Shown here in pieces: positions 44,724 to 54,021 of a stretch of DNA of 64,000 bases; position 1 is the first letter of the stretch, and each line of letters begins with the position of its first letter. The position numbers and the translations under genes were made by a program. The notes below the pieces were generated by a model. The model had not been told where the DNA came from, did no database searches, and saw nothing but the letters and a program-made list of their open reading frames with translations. The stretch lies in assembly GCF_019857225.1 (NCBI RefSeq), contig NZ_JAFJSY010000002.1, positions 124,001 to 188,000 on the forward strand, written 5' to 3'. This DNA is from Streptomyces plumbidurans (lineage in GTDB: Bacteria; Actinomycetota; Actinomycetes; Streptomycetales; Streptomycetaceae).

Positions 44724-45886
44724 CCTTCGGTCCGAGAGTCGTCCAGCAGCCGGGCACCGGCGACGATGTCGAGCAGCACTTCCGAGGCGCCGCCCGAGAT
44801 GGTCATGCCGGGTGCCTCCCGGTAGGCCGCCTCCAGCACCGGGCCGTCGGTGCCCGGCTCCGGCTCCAGCAGGTCCAGTCCCAGCGTCTCGAACGCCCAC
44901 CACGCGATCCCCTGCGCGGTCTCGCTGCAGTGCCACTTGGCGAGGGACGCCTGGGCGATGTCCGACTGGCCCTCGTGCAGACTCTGCAGGGCCCGGCAGG
45001 TCAGCAGTCTGCTGGCGTCGAGCCGTGCCTGGTGTCGCGCGAGCCCGGCGAGTTCGCTCCCGGTCGGCTGCCGGCCGTCCGCGACGAGCCGGTCGGCTGC
45101 GAGTTCGAGCCAGTAGCGGGCGCGGACGTAGTAGTCGAGCCCGTTTCGTTCCGCCGCGAACATCCGTGTGATCAGCGACCATCCGGCGCCGACCGAGCCG
45201 AACACGGCGTCCTTCCCCACGCGCACCTGCGAGAAGCGGATGTCGTGGAACTGCTCGTCGGCCAGGCTCGGAAGGGGACGGACCGAGACGCCCGGGGTGT
45301 CCAGCGGCACCAGGAAGAGGGTGATCCCCTCGTAGCGGCTGTTCCCGCTGTCCGTGCGCACCGCGCACAGGGCGACGTCGGCGTAGGCGCTCTTGAGGTT
45401 GTAGGTCTTGCGGCCCTCGATGACCCAGCCCGAGCCGTCGGCCGCCGGTGTGGCATGTGTGGTGACGCTCGCCAGGTCGGACCCGTGCTCCGGTTCCGTG
45501 AACAGGATGCACGCCGTCAGGTCCCCGGAGGCCAGCCGCGGCAAGAGCGAGCGCCTCTGTTCCTCCGTGCCCGCCTGCAGGATCAGCGAGCCGACTATCT
45601 GCACAGAGATGTAGTACAGACTCTGTGGTATTCCGTGGCTCACCATCTGCTCCAGGAGCACCACGGTCGCGGTGAAGTCCGCGTCCCGGCCACCGTAGGG
45701 GACCGGCCAGGAAGGCGCCAGCACGCCGGTCCGGCCCAGGTGACGGTAGAGGTCACGGACGTCTCCGTCCATGTGGTCGGCTCGGCTGCGCACCGTGTGG
45801 AGGAGCCGACGCGTCTCCGGATCGGAGAACAGCGCGTTCACCTCCTGCTCGAACGCGACCGTGGATTCCGGCACTTCGAAGTGCAT
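44720..45886 (-). CDS. Acyl-CoA dehydrogenase-like subunit, first of pair
   Basis: A 388-aa flavin-dependent dehydrogenase. FAD-contact motifs are present: CILFTEPEHGSDLASVTTHA near residue 128, then IEGRKTYNLKSAYAD. The C-terminal active-site region reads YREAPGMTISGGASEVLLDIVA, so the glutamate found in MCAD-type YEGT is Gly here, as in the many actinobacterial FadE proteins that use another base or work as heteromers. The ATG has GAGGATC upstream. It heads the two-gene operon and is divergent from the C-A-T NRPS gene. The electron acceptor would be ETF or similar. Confidence 0.87.
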   Translation of the reverse strand: MHFEVPESTVAFEQEVNALFSDPETRRLLHTVRSRADHMDGDVRDLYRHLGRTGVLAPSWPVPYGGRDADFTATVVLLEQMVSHGIPQSLYYISVQIVGSLILQAGTEEQRRSLLPRLASGDLTACILFTEPEHGSDLASVTTHATPAADGSGWVIEGRKTYNLKSAYADVALCAVRTDSGNSRYEGITLFLVPLDTPGVSVRPLPSLADEQFHDIRFSQVRVGKDAVFGSVGAGWSLITRMFAAERNGLDYYVRARYWLELAADRLVADGRQPTGSELAGLARHQARLDASRLLTCRALQSLHEGQSDIAQASLAKWHCSETAQGIAWWAFETLGLDLLEPEPGTDGPVLEAAYREAPGMTISGGASEVLLDIVAGARLLDDSRTEG

Positions 45887-45955
45887 GCGCGATCCTCGTC
45901 AGTCCAGTCGCAAGCGCCAATGTAGAGTGTTACTGTGCGGACTCGGTGAGGACTT

Positions 45956-45961
45956 TATAGT
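45956..45961 (+). promoter_or_regulatory. Putative -10 (TATAGT) for the C-A-T NRPS gene
   Basis: TATAGT lies in an AT-rich island (TTTATAGTAT), rare in this GC-rich region, 25 nt before the NRPS ATG. No good -35 is seen at 17-18 nt. A TAGAGT box at 45923-45928 is a second candidate. Confidence 0.35.
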
Positions 45962-45986
45962 ATCTCGGCGCTTTCAGGGCGGACGT

Positions 45987-48900
45987 ATGAGTCGACAAAG
46001 TGAACTGCTCCGCCGACTGCGTGGGCTGCCGGCGGAGCGCAGGGAAGAGTTTCTCGCCCAACTCGACGGTGTCACCCAGGGAACCCGGTCGGCGCCGCTG
46101 TCCTGTCGTCAGGAACAGCTCTGGCTGTTCGACCGGGTGGCGCCGAGCGGTAAGGCGTACGGCCTGGGCTTCGTACTGACGCTGACCGGCCCGCTGGACG
46201 CCGCGGCCCTGGAGGACGCGGTGAACGACGTCGTCGCACGGCACGCCGTGCTGCGGTCGGTGTTCCCGCACGAGCACGAGACGGGCGCCCAGGTGGTGCA
46301 GTCCCCGCCCCGCGTGCGGCTGCCCGTGGAGGAGCCTGCGGAACCAGGGCCGGACGGGCCGGTCCGTCAGGTCGTGCGTGCCGAGCTGAGCAGGGGATTC
46401 GACGTCAACGCCGACCTGATGGTGCGGTTCCGGCTGCTGCGGCGCTCGGAGCGGGAACACCAGCTCGTGGTGGTGACCCACTACCTGGTCATGGACCCGC
46501 GCTCGACTGGCGTGCTGTGCGCCGACCTCGCCGTCGCCTACCGTGCGCGGTGCGCGGGGCGAGCCCCCGAGTTCGGCACACCTGCGGTGGACTTCGGTGA
46601 CTACGCGACCTGGCAGCGCGAGTGGAGCCGGGGCGGCGACGCCGACCGCATGGTCGGCTACTGGCAGCGCACGCTGGGCGGCTGGGAGGACACGGCGTTC
46701 CCCACCGACCTGCCACGGCCCAGGCTGCTGGACCTGGACGGCGGGGTGGTGCGCGAGCCGTTGGCCGCGCGCTCGGCCGAGCGGGTGCGGGAAGTCGCCC
46801 GCGATCTGGAGGTGAGCCCGGAGGACGTGCTGCTCGCCGCCTATGTCGCCACGGTGGCCCGGCACACCGCCACCACCGACGTCGTTATCGGCGTGCCGCA
46901 CGACATCCTCGGGCCGTTTTCTCCGGACGCCCTCATCGGTGACTGCGGCAACCTCCTTCCGCTGCGCGTCGAGGTGGACACCGGGGCGTCCTTCGCCGAC
47001 CTGGTGCGCACGGTGTCCCGCCGGCGCACGGAGGCCGAACAGCACGGCGACCTCCCCTTCAAGCTCGTGCTGGAGCGCCTCGGCGTCGAACCCGATCCCA
47101 GCCGGTTGCCACTCGTCCAGCTCGGGTTCACCGCCGCCCCCATGGCCGCGGAGCCGGTGCGGGCGGGCGACCTGCGGATCGACGCCGAACAGGTGGACAC
47201 CGGCGTCGGCACCTTCGAACTCTCCCTCGAGGCCGCACTCGACGGACCCGCGCCGACGGTCGCCGTGCGGTACGCGGCCGCGCTCTACCGCGAACCGACC
47301 GCGCGGCGGGTCGCCCAGCGCTACCTGCGGCTGCTCGACGGCGGCTGCCGCGCCCCGGAACGGCCCGTCACCGCACTGCCGTTCGGTGAGCCGGGCGCGC
47401 AGGACCGCATCCTCGGCGAGTGGAACGAGCCGATCGGCTCCTGCCCCGACGACACCGTCCACGGGCTCTTCGAGCGGGTCGCCCGTGCGCACCCCGACCG
47501 TCTCGCGGTGGCCTTCCGCAAGGGCGGGACCACGTACGCCGAACTGGACGCCTGGGCCAACCGCATAGCCCGTGGCCTGCTCGACCAGGGTGTCCGGCCC
47601 GACGCGCGGGTGCTCGTCATGGTGGAGCGCGGGCCGGCGCTGATCGCGGCGCTGCTCGGCGTGCTGAAGGCCGGGGCCGCCTACGTGCCCGTGGACCTGA
47701 CCCTGCCCGAGGAGCGCGTCAACGCCATCGCCGAGGACTCCGGAGCCGGCTGGGCACTGGTGTCACCGGGATCCCCCCGGCCCGCCACCGAGGGCGTACG
47801 CACCGTGGACGTCGAGGAGGACGTCACCGGCCTGCCCGGCACCTCCGTGGACGCGTGGGCCGTTCCCGAGTCGCTCGCCTACGTCATCTACACCTCCGGG
47901 TCCACCGGACGCCCCAAAGGGGTGCTCATCGAGCACCGCAACGTCACCAACTTCATCAGGACGGTCGGTGAGATGTTCGGGCTCGGCCCGGACGATCGCA
48001 TCCTGCAGTTCGCCTCTCCGGGATTCGACGTATCGGTGTTCGAGGTCTTCGGCGCACTGCTGACCGGCGCCCGCCTGTACGTCGTCGACGAGGAGGAGCG
48101 CAGGTCGGTCGACGCCCTGGACGCACTCCTGGTGGAGCAGCGGATCACGGTCGTCGACCTGCCGCCGGCGATCATGGAGCTGCTCGAGCCCGAGAGGTAC
48201 GAGGACCTGCGGGTGGCCTTCGTCGGCGGGGAGGCGTTCACCGGTGAGCTCACCACCCGCTGGGCGCGGGGACGCGCCTTCTACAACGGGTACGGCCCGA
48301 CCGAGACCACGGTGACGGTGGTGGCCAGGAGATGCGAGGGGCAGTGGACGTCGTCACCGCCCATCGGCCGGGCGATGGCGCACCACCGCGCGTACGTCCT
48401 CGACGCGGACCTGGGGCTGCAGCCACCGGGCGCGGTGGGCGAACTCGCCATTGCCGGGCTCGGCGTGGGACGCGGCTACCTGGGCCGGCCCGACCTCGGC
48501 GCCGAGCGGTTCCGCCCCGACCCGTACGGTCCGCCGGGCTCGCGTATGTACCTGACGGGTGACCTGGCGGTCTGGGACGACGACGGCGACCTGCGCTTCC
48601 TCGGCCGGATCGACCGTCAGGTCAAGGTCAGGGGAGTGCGGATCGAACTGGGGGACGTGGAGGCCGCGTTGCAGACCGTCGCGGGGGTGGCCCGTGCGGT
48701 CGCCGACGTCGCCGTGGACCCCCGTCTGGGCACGCTGCTGATCGCCTACGTCGTCCCGGAACACGGTGCCGACCTGCAGTTGGACGCGGTACGGGCCGCG
48801 CTCGGCACCCGGCTGCCGCAGACCATGGTGCCCAACGTGCTGGTACCGCTGGACGAGGTGCCGCTGACCCAGAGCGGCAAGGTCGACCGGCGGGCGTTGC

Positions 48901-49295
48901 CGGCGGTGGAGTTCGCCGGCGTGGAGGACGAGGCGGACGTCGACGACGAACACAGCACGTCCACGGAGCGGCTGGTGCGCGGGGAGGTGTTCGCGCCGCT
49001 GCTGGGAGTACGCATCGGCAACGCCGCCAACTTCTTCGCGGCCGGAGGGACCAGCCTGCAGGCGATCCGCATCGCCTCGCGGGTCAAGGCCGTCTTCGGG
49101 GTCGACGTGCCGATCGCGGACTTCTTCGCCGACCCCACGGTCGGCGGACTCGCCCGTCTGGTCGACGAAGCCACCGAACGCGACCGGGAGCGCCGGGGCG
49201 CCCTCGCCGAGGCCCTGGACCTGGTGGAGGGACGCACCGACGAGGAGATCGGCGAACTCGCCCGGCTTCTGGAGACGAGCGAGGGGGACGGGTGA
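45987..49295 (+). CDS. NRPS: C (altered active site) - A - carrier
   Basis: A 1102-aa synthetase. The condensation domain (about 38-450) has HYLVMDP at 165-171 where HHxxxDG is expected, so the second, catalytic His is Tyr166 and the Gly is Pro. The adenylation domain (~490-975) is complete: YTSGSTGRPKG (635-645), YGPTE (769-773), A10 lysine K965. The eye-aligned specificity residues read D-V-F-D-F-G-G-V-T-K. Asp235 is kept, so an alpha-amino acid is used, and an extra acidic residue at the 278 position could pair with a basic side chain. The carrier has FFAAGGTS with Ser1023. GGGCGGA precedes the ATG. Confidence 0.9.
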   Translation: MSRQSELLRRLRGLPAERREEFLAQLDGVTQGTRSAPLSCRQEQLWLFDRVAPSGKAYGLGFVLTLTGPLDAAALEDAVNDVVARHAVLRSVFPHEHETGAQVVQSPPRVRLPVEEPAEPGPDGPVRQVVRAELSRGFDVNADLMVRFRLLRRSEREHQLVVVTHYLVMDPRSTGVLCADLAVAYRARCAGRAPEFGTPAVDFGDYATWQREWSRGGDADRMVGYWQRTLGGWEDTAFPTDLPRPRLLDLDGGVVREPLAARSAERVREVARDLEVSPEDVLLAAYVATVARHTATTDVVIGVPHDILGPFSPDALIGDCGNLLPLRVEVDTGASFADLVRTVSRRRTEAEQHGDLPFKLVLERLGVEPDPSRLPLVQLGFTAAPMAAEPVRAGDLRIDAEQVDTGVGTFELSLEAALDGPAPTVAVRYAAALYREPTARRVAQRYLRLLDGGCRAPERPVTALPFGEPGAQDRILGEWNEPIGSCPDDTVHGLFERVARAHPDRLAVAFRKGGTTYAELDAWANRIARGLLDQGVRPDARVLVMVERGPALIAALLGVLKAGAAYVPVDLTLPEERVNAIAEDSGAGWALVSPGSPRPATEGVRTVDVEEDVTGLPGTSVDAWAVPESLAYVIYTSGSTGRPKGVLIEHRNVTNFIRTVGEMFGLGPDDRILQFASPGFDVSVFEVFGALLTGARLYVVDEEERRSVDALDALLVEQRITVVDLPPAIMELLEPERYEDLRVAFVGGEAFTGELTTRWARGRAFYNGYGPTETTVTVVARRCEGQWTSSPPIGRAMAHHRAYVLDADLGLQPPGAVGELAIAGLGVGRGYLGRPDLGAERFRPDPYGPPGSRMYLTGDLAVWDDDGDLRFLGRIDRQVKVRGVRIELGDVEAALQTVAGVARAVADVAVDPRLGTLLIAYVVPEHGADLQLDAVRAALGTRLPQTMVPNVLVPLDEVPLTQSGKVDRRALPAVEFAGVEDEADVDDEHSTSTERLVRGEVFAPLLGVRIGNAANFFAAGGTSLQAIRIASRVKAVFGVDVPIADFFADPTVGGLARLVDEATERDRERRGALAEALDLVEGRTDEEIGELARLLETSEGDG

Positions 49296-50086
49296 CGATG
49301 TCGGTGACCGGCACACACGGCACACCGGCCGGCCCGGCCGCGTTCTCGGCGGAATCCCGGTGGATCAGGAGGGCGGCCCGGCCGTCCGCCGCGCTGCGGC
49401 TGGTCTGCCTGCCGTTCGCGGGCGGTGGCGCGTCGGTGTTCGCGGGCCTGCCCGGACTGCTGCCGGAGTCGGTGGAAGTCGTCGCCGTGCAGCCGCCCGG
49501 CCGCGAGGACCGCTCACGGGAGGCCGCGCCCGGCGATCTCGGCGCACTGATCCGGGCCTGCGCCGTGGCACTGCGCCCGTACTGCACGGTGCCCTACGCC
49601 CTGTACGGACACTGCGCGGGCGCCCTGCTCGCCTACGAGGTCGCACAGACCATGGGCGAGCGGTTCGGCGTATGGCCCCGGACGCTGGTGGCCGGCGCGC
49701 AGCCCGCCCCACACCTGCCCCCGTCCGGGCCGGTGCTGCACGAACTGCCGGACGCCGAACTCCTCGGCGTCGTCCGGGCCAGGGGCGGCATCCCCGACGC
49801 GCTGCTGGACAAACCCGCCTTCCTCGAGTTCCTGCTGCCCGTGCTGCGTGCCGACTTCAGGCTGTGGGAGCGCTACGAGTACCGCGCCCGGCCGCCGCTG
49901 CCGGTGCCGGTCACGACGCTGCGCGGCCGGGACGACCGGCTCGTCGGACCCCAGGACGCGCAGGCGTGGTGCGAGCACACCTCGGTGGGCGCCTCGGACC
50001 GGCTGGTGGACGGCGGCCACTACTTCATCAAGGACATGTCCCTGGACGCCGCACGCACCCTGGCGGAGGTCCTGCTCACGGACTGA
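49292..50086 (+). CDS. Type II thioesterase with Cys nucleophile (GHCAG)
   Basis: A 264-aa alpha/beta-hydrolase thioesterase. It shows LRLVCLPFAGGGASVF near residue 36 and the nucleophile elbow LYGHCAGALLAYE, with Cys108 in place of serine. Triad partners appear in LRGRDDRLV and DGGHYFIKD. The GTG overlaps the C-A-T stop by 4 nt, so the two proteins are translationally coupled and the thioesterase probably serves that carrier. An ATG two codons downstream is an alternative start. Confidence 0.87.
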   Translation: MTMSVTGTHGTPAGPAAFSAESRWIRRAARPSAALRLVCLPFAGGGASVFAGLPGLLPESVEVVAVQPPGREDRSREAAPGDLGALIRACAVALRPYCTVPYALYGHCAGALLAYEVAQTMGERFGVWPRTLVAGAQPAPHLPPSGPVLHELPDAELLGVVRARGGIPDALLDKPAFLEFLLPVLRADFRLWERYEYRARPPLPVPVTTLRGRDDRLVGPQDAQAWCEHTSVGASDRLVDGGHYFIKDMSLDAARTLAEVLLTD

Positions 50087-50130
50087 CGGACTGACGGACT
50101 GAGGGGCGACGGAGGAGAAAGAGGGCGTAC

Positions 50131-53100
50131 ATGACCGACAGCGGGGATCTGGCCAGGATCGACCGGGCCGCGGCCGGCGTCGAGGGGGTACGCGAGGCGG
50201 TCACCGTCATCGATCGCAGACTGCGGGCGCACAACGGCCCGGACGAGGGCCCGGTCACGGCCCGTCCGCCGGGGACGCCGATCGCTGGAGGGCGTCCGGC
50301 GCTGGTGCGCGGCCCGGCACCGGCCGTCCCGCCCAAGGCCCCGCGGACTCTCGGTGAGGCCCTGCTGCAGGCCGCGTCGCTGGCGCCCGGCCGAGGACTC
50401 ACCTATGTGCTCCCCGACGGCGGCACCGACCGGCAGACCTTCCCGGAACTGGTGGACGAGGCGCTGCGAGCGCTCACGGGACTGCGGGCGCTGGGGCTCG
50501 CGCCGGGCGACTCGGTGCTGATGCAGTGCGGGGACAGCCGGACGTTCGTCACCGGGTTCTGGGCGTGCGTCCTGGGCGGCTTCGTCCCCACGCCGGTCGG
50601 GGCCGCCCCCGACTACCGCACGGAGAACGCCGTCGTCCGCAAGCTGCGCGCCGCATGGGAGATGCTGGACCACCCGGTGGTGCTGACCGACACCGAACTC
50701 CACGACCGGGTGGCCGGTCTGGCCCCGCTGTGGGAGGCGGAAGGGCGGCTGCGCGTCGTCTCTCTGTCCGAGTCGGCCTCGGCGGGGGAGCCGGCCGAGC
50801 CGTTCGCCGCGACACCGGACCACCCCGTGGTCAACCTGCTGACCTCGGGCAGCACGGGGACACCGAAGTGCGTGCGGCACGTCCACCGCACGATCGTCGC
50901 CCGCACCCACGCCGCCATCTCCGCCAACGGCTTCACGGAGGACGACGTCTCGCTGAACTGGATGCCGCTGGACCATGTCGGCGGAATGGTGATGTGCAAC
51001 GTGCGCGACGTGTTCCTGCGCTGCGAACACGTCAACGCCCGTACCGAGAGCATGATCCGGCGTCCGCTGAACTGGCTGGACTGGATCCAACGCTTCCGCG
51101 CCACCACCACGTGGGCGCCGAACTTCGCCTTCGCGCTCGTTCTGAAGCACCGCGAGGAGATCGCGGCCGGGCGGTGGGACCTCTCCAGCATGCGCAACAT
51201 CTGCAACGCGGGCGAGGCGGTCGTGGCCCGGACGGCGTTCGCCTTCTTGGAGGCGCTCGCCCCGCACGGCCTGCCGGCCGACGCCATGGTGCCGTGCTGG
51301 GGCATGTCCGAGACCTCCTCCGGGGTCACCTACGGGCGGCTCGACATCCGTGACCGGTCGGTGGGCACTGTCACCCTCGACTCCGGGTCGCTCGACGGAC
51401 AGCTGGTCCGGACCGTGCCCGACACACCGGGTGCGGTGACGCTGACCGAGGTCGGCAGGCCGGTGCCGGGAGTGGCGCTGCGGATCACGAACGACGAGGG
51501 ACGCGTGCTGCCGGAGGGGCGGGTGGGCCGCCTGCACGTCACCGGCACCACCGTCATGGAGGGTTATCTGCGCAACGAGGCCGCCGACGCCGCGAGCTTC
51601 ACCGACGACGGCTGGTTCGACACCGGTGACCTCGGCTTCGTGCGCGACGGGCGGCTGACGCTGACCGGGCGCCGGCAGAGCATGGTCATCGTCAACGGCG
51701 CCAACTACCCCTCGCACGAGATCGAGGCGGTGATCGAGCAGGCCGAAGGGGTACGGCCCGCGTGCGCGGCCGTGTGCGGGCTGCCGGACGAGGACACGGG
51801 CACGGAGGCCGTGTACGCCTTCTTCGTCCCCACCCCGGCCGCCTCGGCGGACCTGGACCGCACGGTCCTCGGCATCCGCACGGCCCTGACCCGCACACTC
51901 GCGCTGCGTCCCAAGGCGATCGTGCCGGTGAGCGAGGAGGAGTTCCCCCGGGCCGCGGGCGGCAAGATCCAGCGTAAGCACCTGGTGGACGCGCTGCGGC
52001 AGGGACGCTTCGACCACCGCATGTACGGCGGGGAACCGGGTGGGGCCGAGCAGGGCGGCAGCCGCATGCTGGAGTCCACCTGGTCGCCGGTGGACGTCCT
52101 CGACACGGGGCCCGGGGACCGGCCGACCGTCGTCTACGCGTCCGACACGGCCGACTGGGCATGGCGGGTGCCCGGCGTCACGGGAGTCGTCACGCCCGGT
52201 GAGCGGTTCCGGGTCGAAGAGGACGGTCACGTCGTGGCGGACCTGGCCGACCCGGAGCAGCAGGATCGCGCGCTCGCCCACCTGCTCGCCGTCTCGGGGC
52301 CGCCCGAGCGGGTCGTGTACGCGGTGGAGAGCGGCGTCACGGACGACGCACCCGAGGCCCCCGAGCGTTTCCTGGTCACCCTGGCCGCCCTCGCCCGTGC
52401 GGTGCCCGGCGCCGACCTCGTCGTTCTGACCCGGAGTGCGCTGCACGTGCGCGAGGGGGACGAGGTGGTCCCGGGGCGGGCGGCGCTGACGGGGATGGTC
52501 CGCACCGCCGCCACCGAGGGCGTGTGCGCGTCGGTCCGGCTGGTCGACGCGCCCCTCGACGCCGACGGCAAGGCCCTGGCGCAGCTGGCCGACACCGGCT
52601 ACGGCGCCGATGTGGTCGGTGTGCGCGAGGGCGCCGGATACGCGTACGGACTGCGGGTGGTGGAACCGGCGGGGGACATGGACGTCCCCGGAGAGTTCCT
52701 GCGGCCGGGAGGCACCGCTCTGGTCACCGGCGGACTGGGCGGCCTCGGACGGGCGGTCTGCGAACACCTCCTGGTCGCCGTCGGCGCACGACTGGTCGTC
52801 GTCGGGCGCACCCCTGAGGCCGAGCTGGACCGGACCGGAGCCGGCGAGGTCCTGGCCGCGCTGCGCGACCTGGGACACGTCCGCTACGCGTCCGCCGACG
52901 TGGCCGACGCCGACGAGCTGGCCGCCGCGGTCGCCGCCGCGGAACGCGACTGGGGGCAGCGGCTCGACCTGGTCGTGCACCTCGCCGGGAGCCCGATCGC
53001 ACCGCAGTGGGACGACCTGGCGGCCCATCACCTGACGCGGGAGTCGGTGACCTGGCTGCGCCATATGCTGCGCCCCAAGGCCCGCGGCTGCGCGGCCATC

Positions 53101-53907
53101 GAGGAACTGCTGGAGGACCGCCCGGACACCGCTGTGGTGTTGTTCTCGTCCGTCAACGGCTTCCTCGGCGGCAGCGGTTTCGGCGCCTACGCCGCCGCGA
53201 ACGCCGCCGTCGACGGCTATGCGCGGCGATGGGCCGCAGGCGGGCGGAGGGTGCGCTGTCTGGCGTGGAGCATGTGGGCGGGGCCGGGCATGAACGAGGG
53301 CAACCCGCTGACGGAGGCGGCCCGGCGACGCGGCCTCGGCCTCATCGACCCCGCCGAGGGCGTGTCGTCACTGCTCCGCGCGCTGCACCACCGCGGTCCC
53401 CACCTGCTGATCGGTGCCGACCCCGCGAACGCGCACATGCGGCCCCATCTTGCGTCCGACCAGTTCGCGGGGGGCAGCGTCGTTGTCGCCGTGGTGCCGG
53501 AGCCGGAGGCGGACGTCGACACGGTGCGCCGCGAGGTCGCCGTCGCACTGGCCCGTGAGGGGGTCTTCGCTCAGATCACGGTCGTGCCGAGGCTTCCGAG
53601 GGACGTGCTCGGCGCCGTCGACCCGGTGGCGGTCCTGGCCTCCCGGGAGACCGCGCACGTCGTCCACGCCGCTCCACAGGGGCCGGGGGAGGCCCTGGTG
53701 GCCGACGTGCTGGGAGAGCTCCTCGGCGCCGACCGGATCGGCCGGGACGTCTCCTTCTTCAGCCTCGGGTGCGACTCGATCAGGGCGGTGCAGGCGGCCG
53801 ACCGACTGGGGGCGCGCTTCGGCCGCGACGTGCTGGTGGAACTCCTCTACGCCCACCCGACGGTGCGTGAGCTGGCCGACGCCCTCGGCCTGCCGGACGG
53901 TCCCTGA
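50131..53907 (+). CDS. Acyl-adenylating A - ketoreductase - carrier protein (A-KR-T)
   Basis: A 1258-aa protein with no condensation domain. The adenylating domain (~70-625) has LLTSGSTGTPK (236-246), LNWMPLDHVGGMV (275-287), WGMSETSSG and the A10 lysine K612. The pocket position of Asp235 is His, so the substrate probably lacks an alpha-amine. The ketoreductase (~645-1105) has TGGLGGLG (866-873), Lys983, Ser1006/1007, Tyr1020 and Asn1024, the complete SDR set. Residues ~1115-1175 resemble a second A-domain tail with a lost lysine. The carrier has SLGCDS with Ser1216. Loading of a keto or other carboxylic acid, reduced on the carrier, would make it a starter module. GGAGGAG precedes the ATG. 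Confidence 0.88.
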   Translation: MTDSGDLARIDRAAAGVEGVREAVTVIDRRLRAHNGPDEGPVTARPPGTPIAGGRPALVRGPAPAVPPKAPRTLGEALLQAASLAPGRGLTYVLPDGGTDRQTFPELVDEALRALTGLRALGLAPGDSVLMQCGDSRTFVTGFWACVLGGFVPTPVGAAPDYRTENAVVRKLRAAWEMLDHPVVLTDTELHDRVAGLAPLWEAEGRLRVVSLSESASAGEPAEPFAATPDHPVVNLLTSGSTGTPKCVRHVHRTIVARTHAAISANGFTEDDVSLNWMPLDHVGGMVMCNVRDVFLRCEHVNARTESMIRRPLNWLDWIQRFRATTTWAPNFAFALVLKHREEIAAGRWDLSSMRNICNAGEAVVARTAFAFLEALAPHGLPADAMVPCWGMSETSSGVTYGRLDIRDRSVGTVTLDSGSLDGQLVRTVPDTPGAVTLTEVGRPVPGVALRITNDEGRVLPEGRVGRLHVTGTTVMEGYLRNEAADAASFTDDGWFDTGDLGFVRDGRLTLTGRRQSMVIVNGANYPSHEIEAVIEQAEGVRPACAAVCGLPDEDTGTEAVYAFFVPTPAASADLDRTVLGIRTALTRTLALRPKAIVPVSEEEFPRAAGGKIQRKHLVDALRQGRFDHRMYGGEPGGAEQGGSRMLESTWSPVDVLDTGPGDRPTVVYASDTADWAWRVPGVTGVVTPGERFRVEEDGHVVADLADPEQQDRALAHLLAVSGPPERVVYAVESGVTDDAPEAPERFLVTLAALARAVPGADLVVLTRSALHVREGDEVVPGRAALTGMVRTAATEGVCASVRLVDAPLDADGKALAQLADTGYGADVVGVREGAGYAYGLRVVEPAGDMDVPGEFLRPGGTALVTGGLGGLGRAVCEHLLVAVGARLVVVGRTPEAELDRTGAGEVLAALRDLGHVRYASADVADADELAAAVAAAERDWGQRLDLVVHLAGSPIAPQWDDLAAHHLTRESVTWLRHMLRPKARGCAAIEELLEDRPDTAVVLFSSVNGFLGGSGFGAYAAANAAVDGYARRWAAGGRRVRCLAWSMWAGPGMNEGNPLTEAARRRGLGLIDPAEGVSSLLRALHHRGPHLLIGADPANAHMRPHLASDQFAGGSVVVAVVPEPEADVDTVRREVAVALAREGVFAQITVVPRLPRDVLGAVDPVAVLASRETAHVVHAAPQGPGEALVADVLGELLGADRIGRDVSFFSLGCDSIRAVQAADRLGARFGRDVLVELLYAHPTVRELADALGLPDGP

Positions 53908-53915
53908 ACCGGCGC

Positions 53916-53943
53916 CCGGCCCGCGCCGTCGTACGCGGGCCGG
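53916..53943. terminator. 10-bp hairpin between convergent operons
   Basis: CCGGCCCGCG pairs perfectly with CGCGGGCCGG over an 8-nt loop, just past the A-KR-T stop and before the 3' end of the sulfotransferase gene. Confidence 0.7.
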
Positions 53944-54021
53944 TCCCGGGCCAATCACCCGTCCGCCGTCCGCCGTCCGCCACCGCCAACCGCCGGCCGG
54001 CGCGAGGGCGTCGCGGTCGGT

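Noticed and set aside
50020..53064. 1014-codon open frame antisense to the A-KR-T gene
   Set aside because: No motifs, no ribosome site, and the sense strand has full catalytic motifs.
33475..53907. Type I PKS modules
   Set aside because: The KR of the A-KR-T protein is polyketide-like, but no KS or AT motif was found anywhere in the window.
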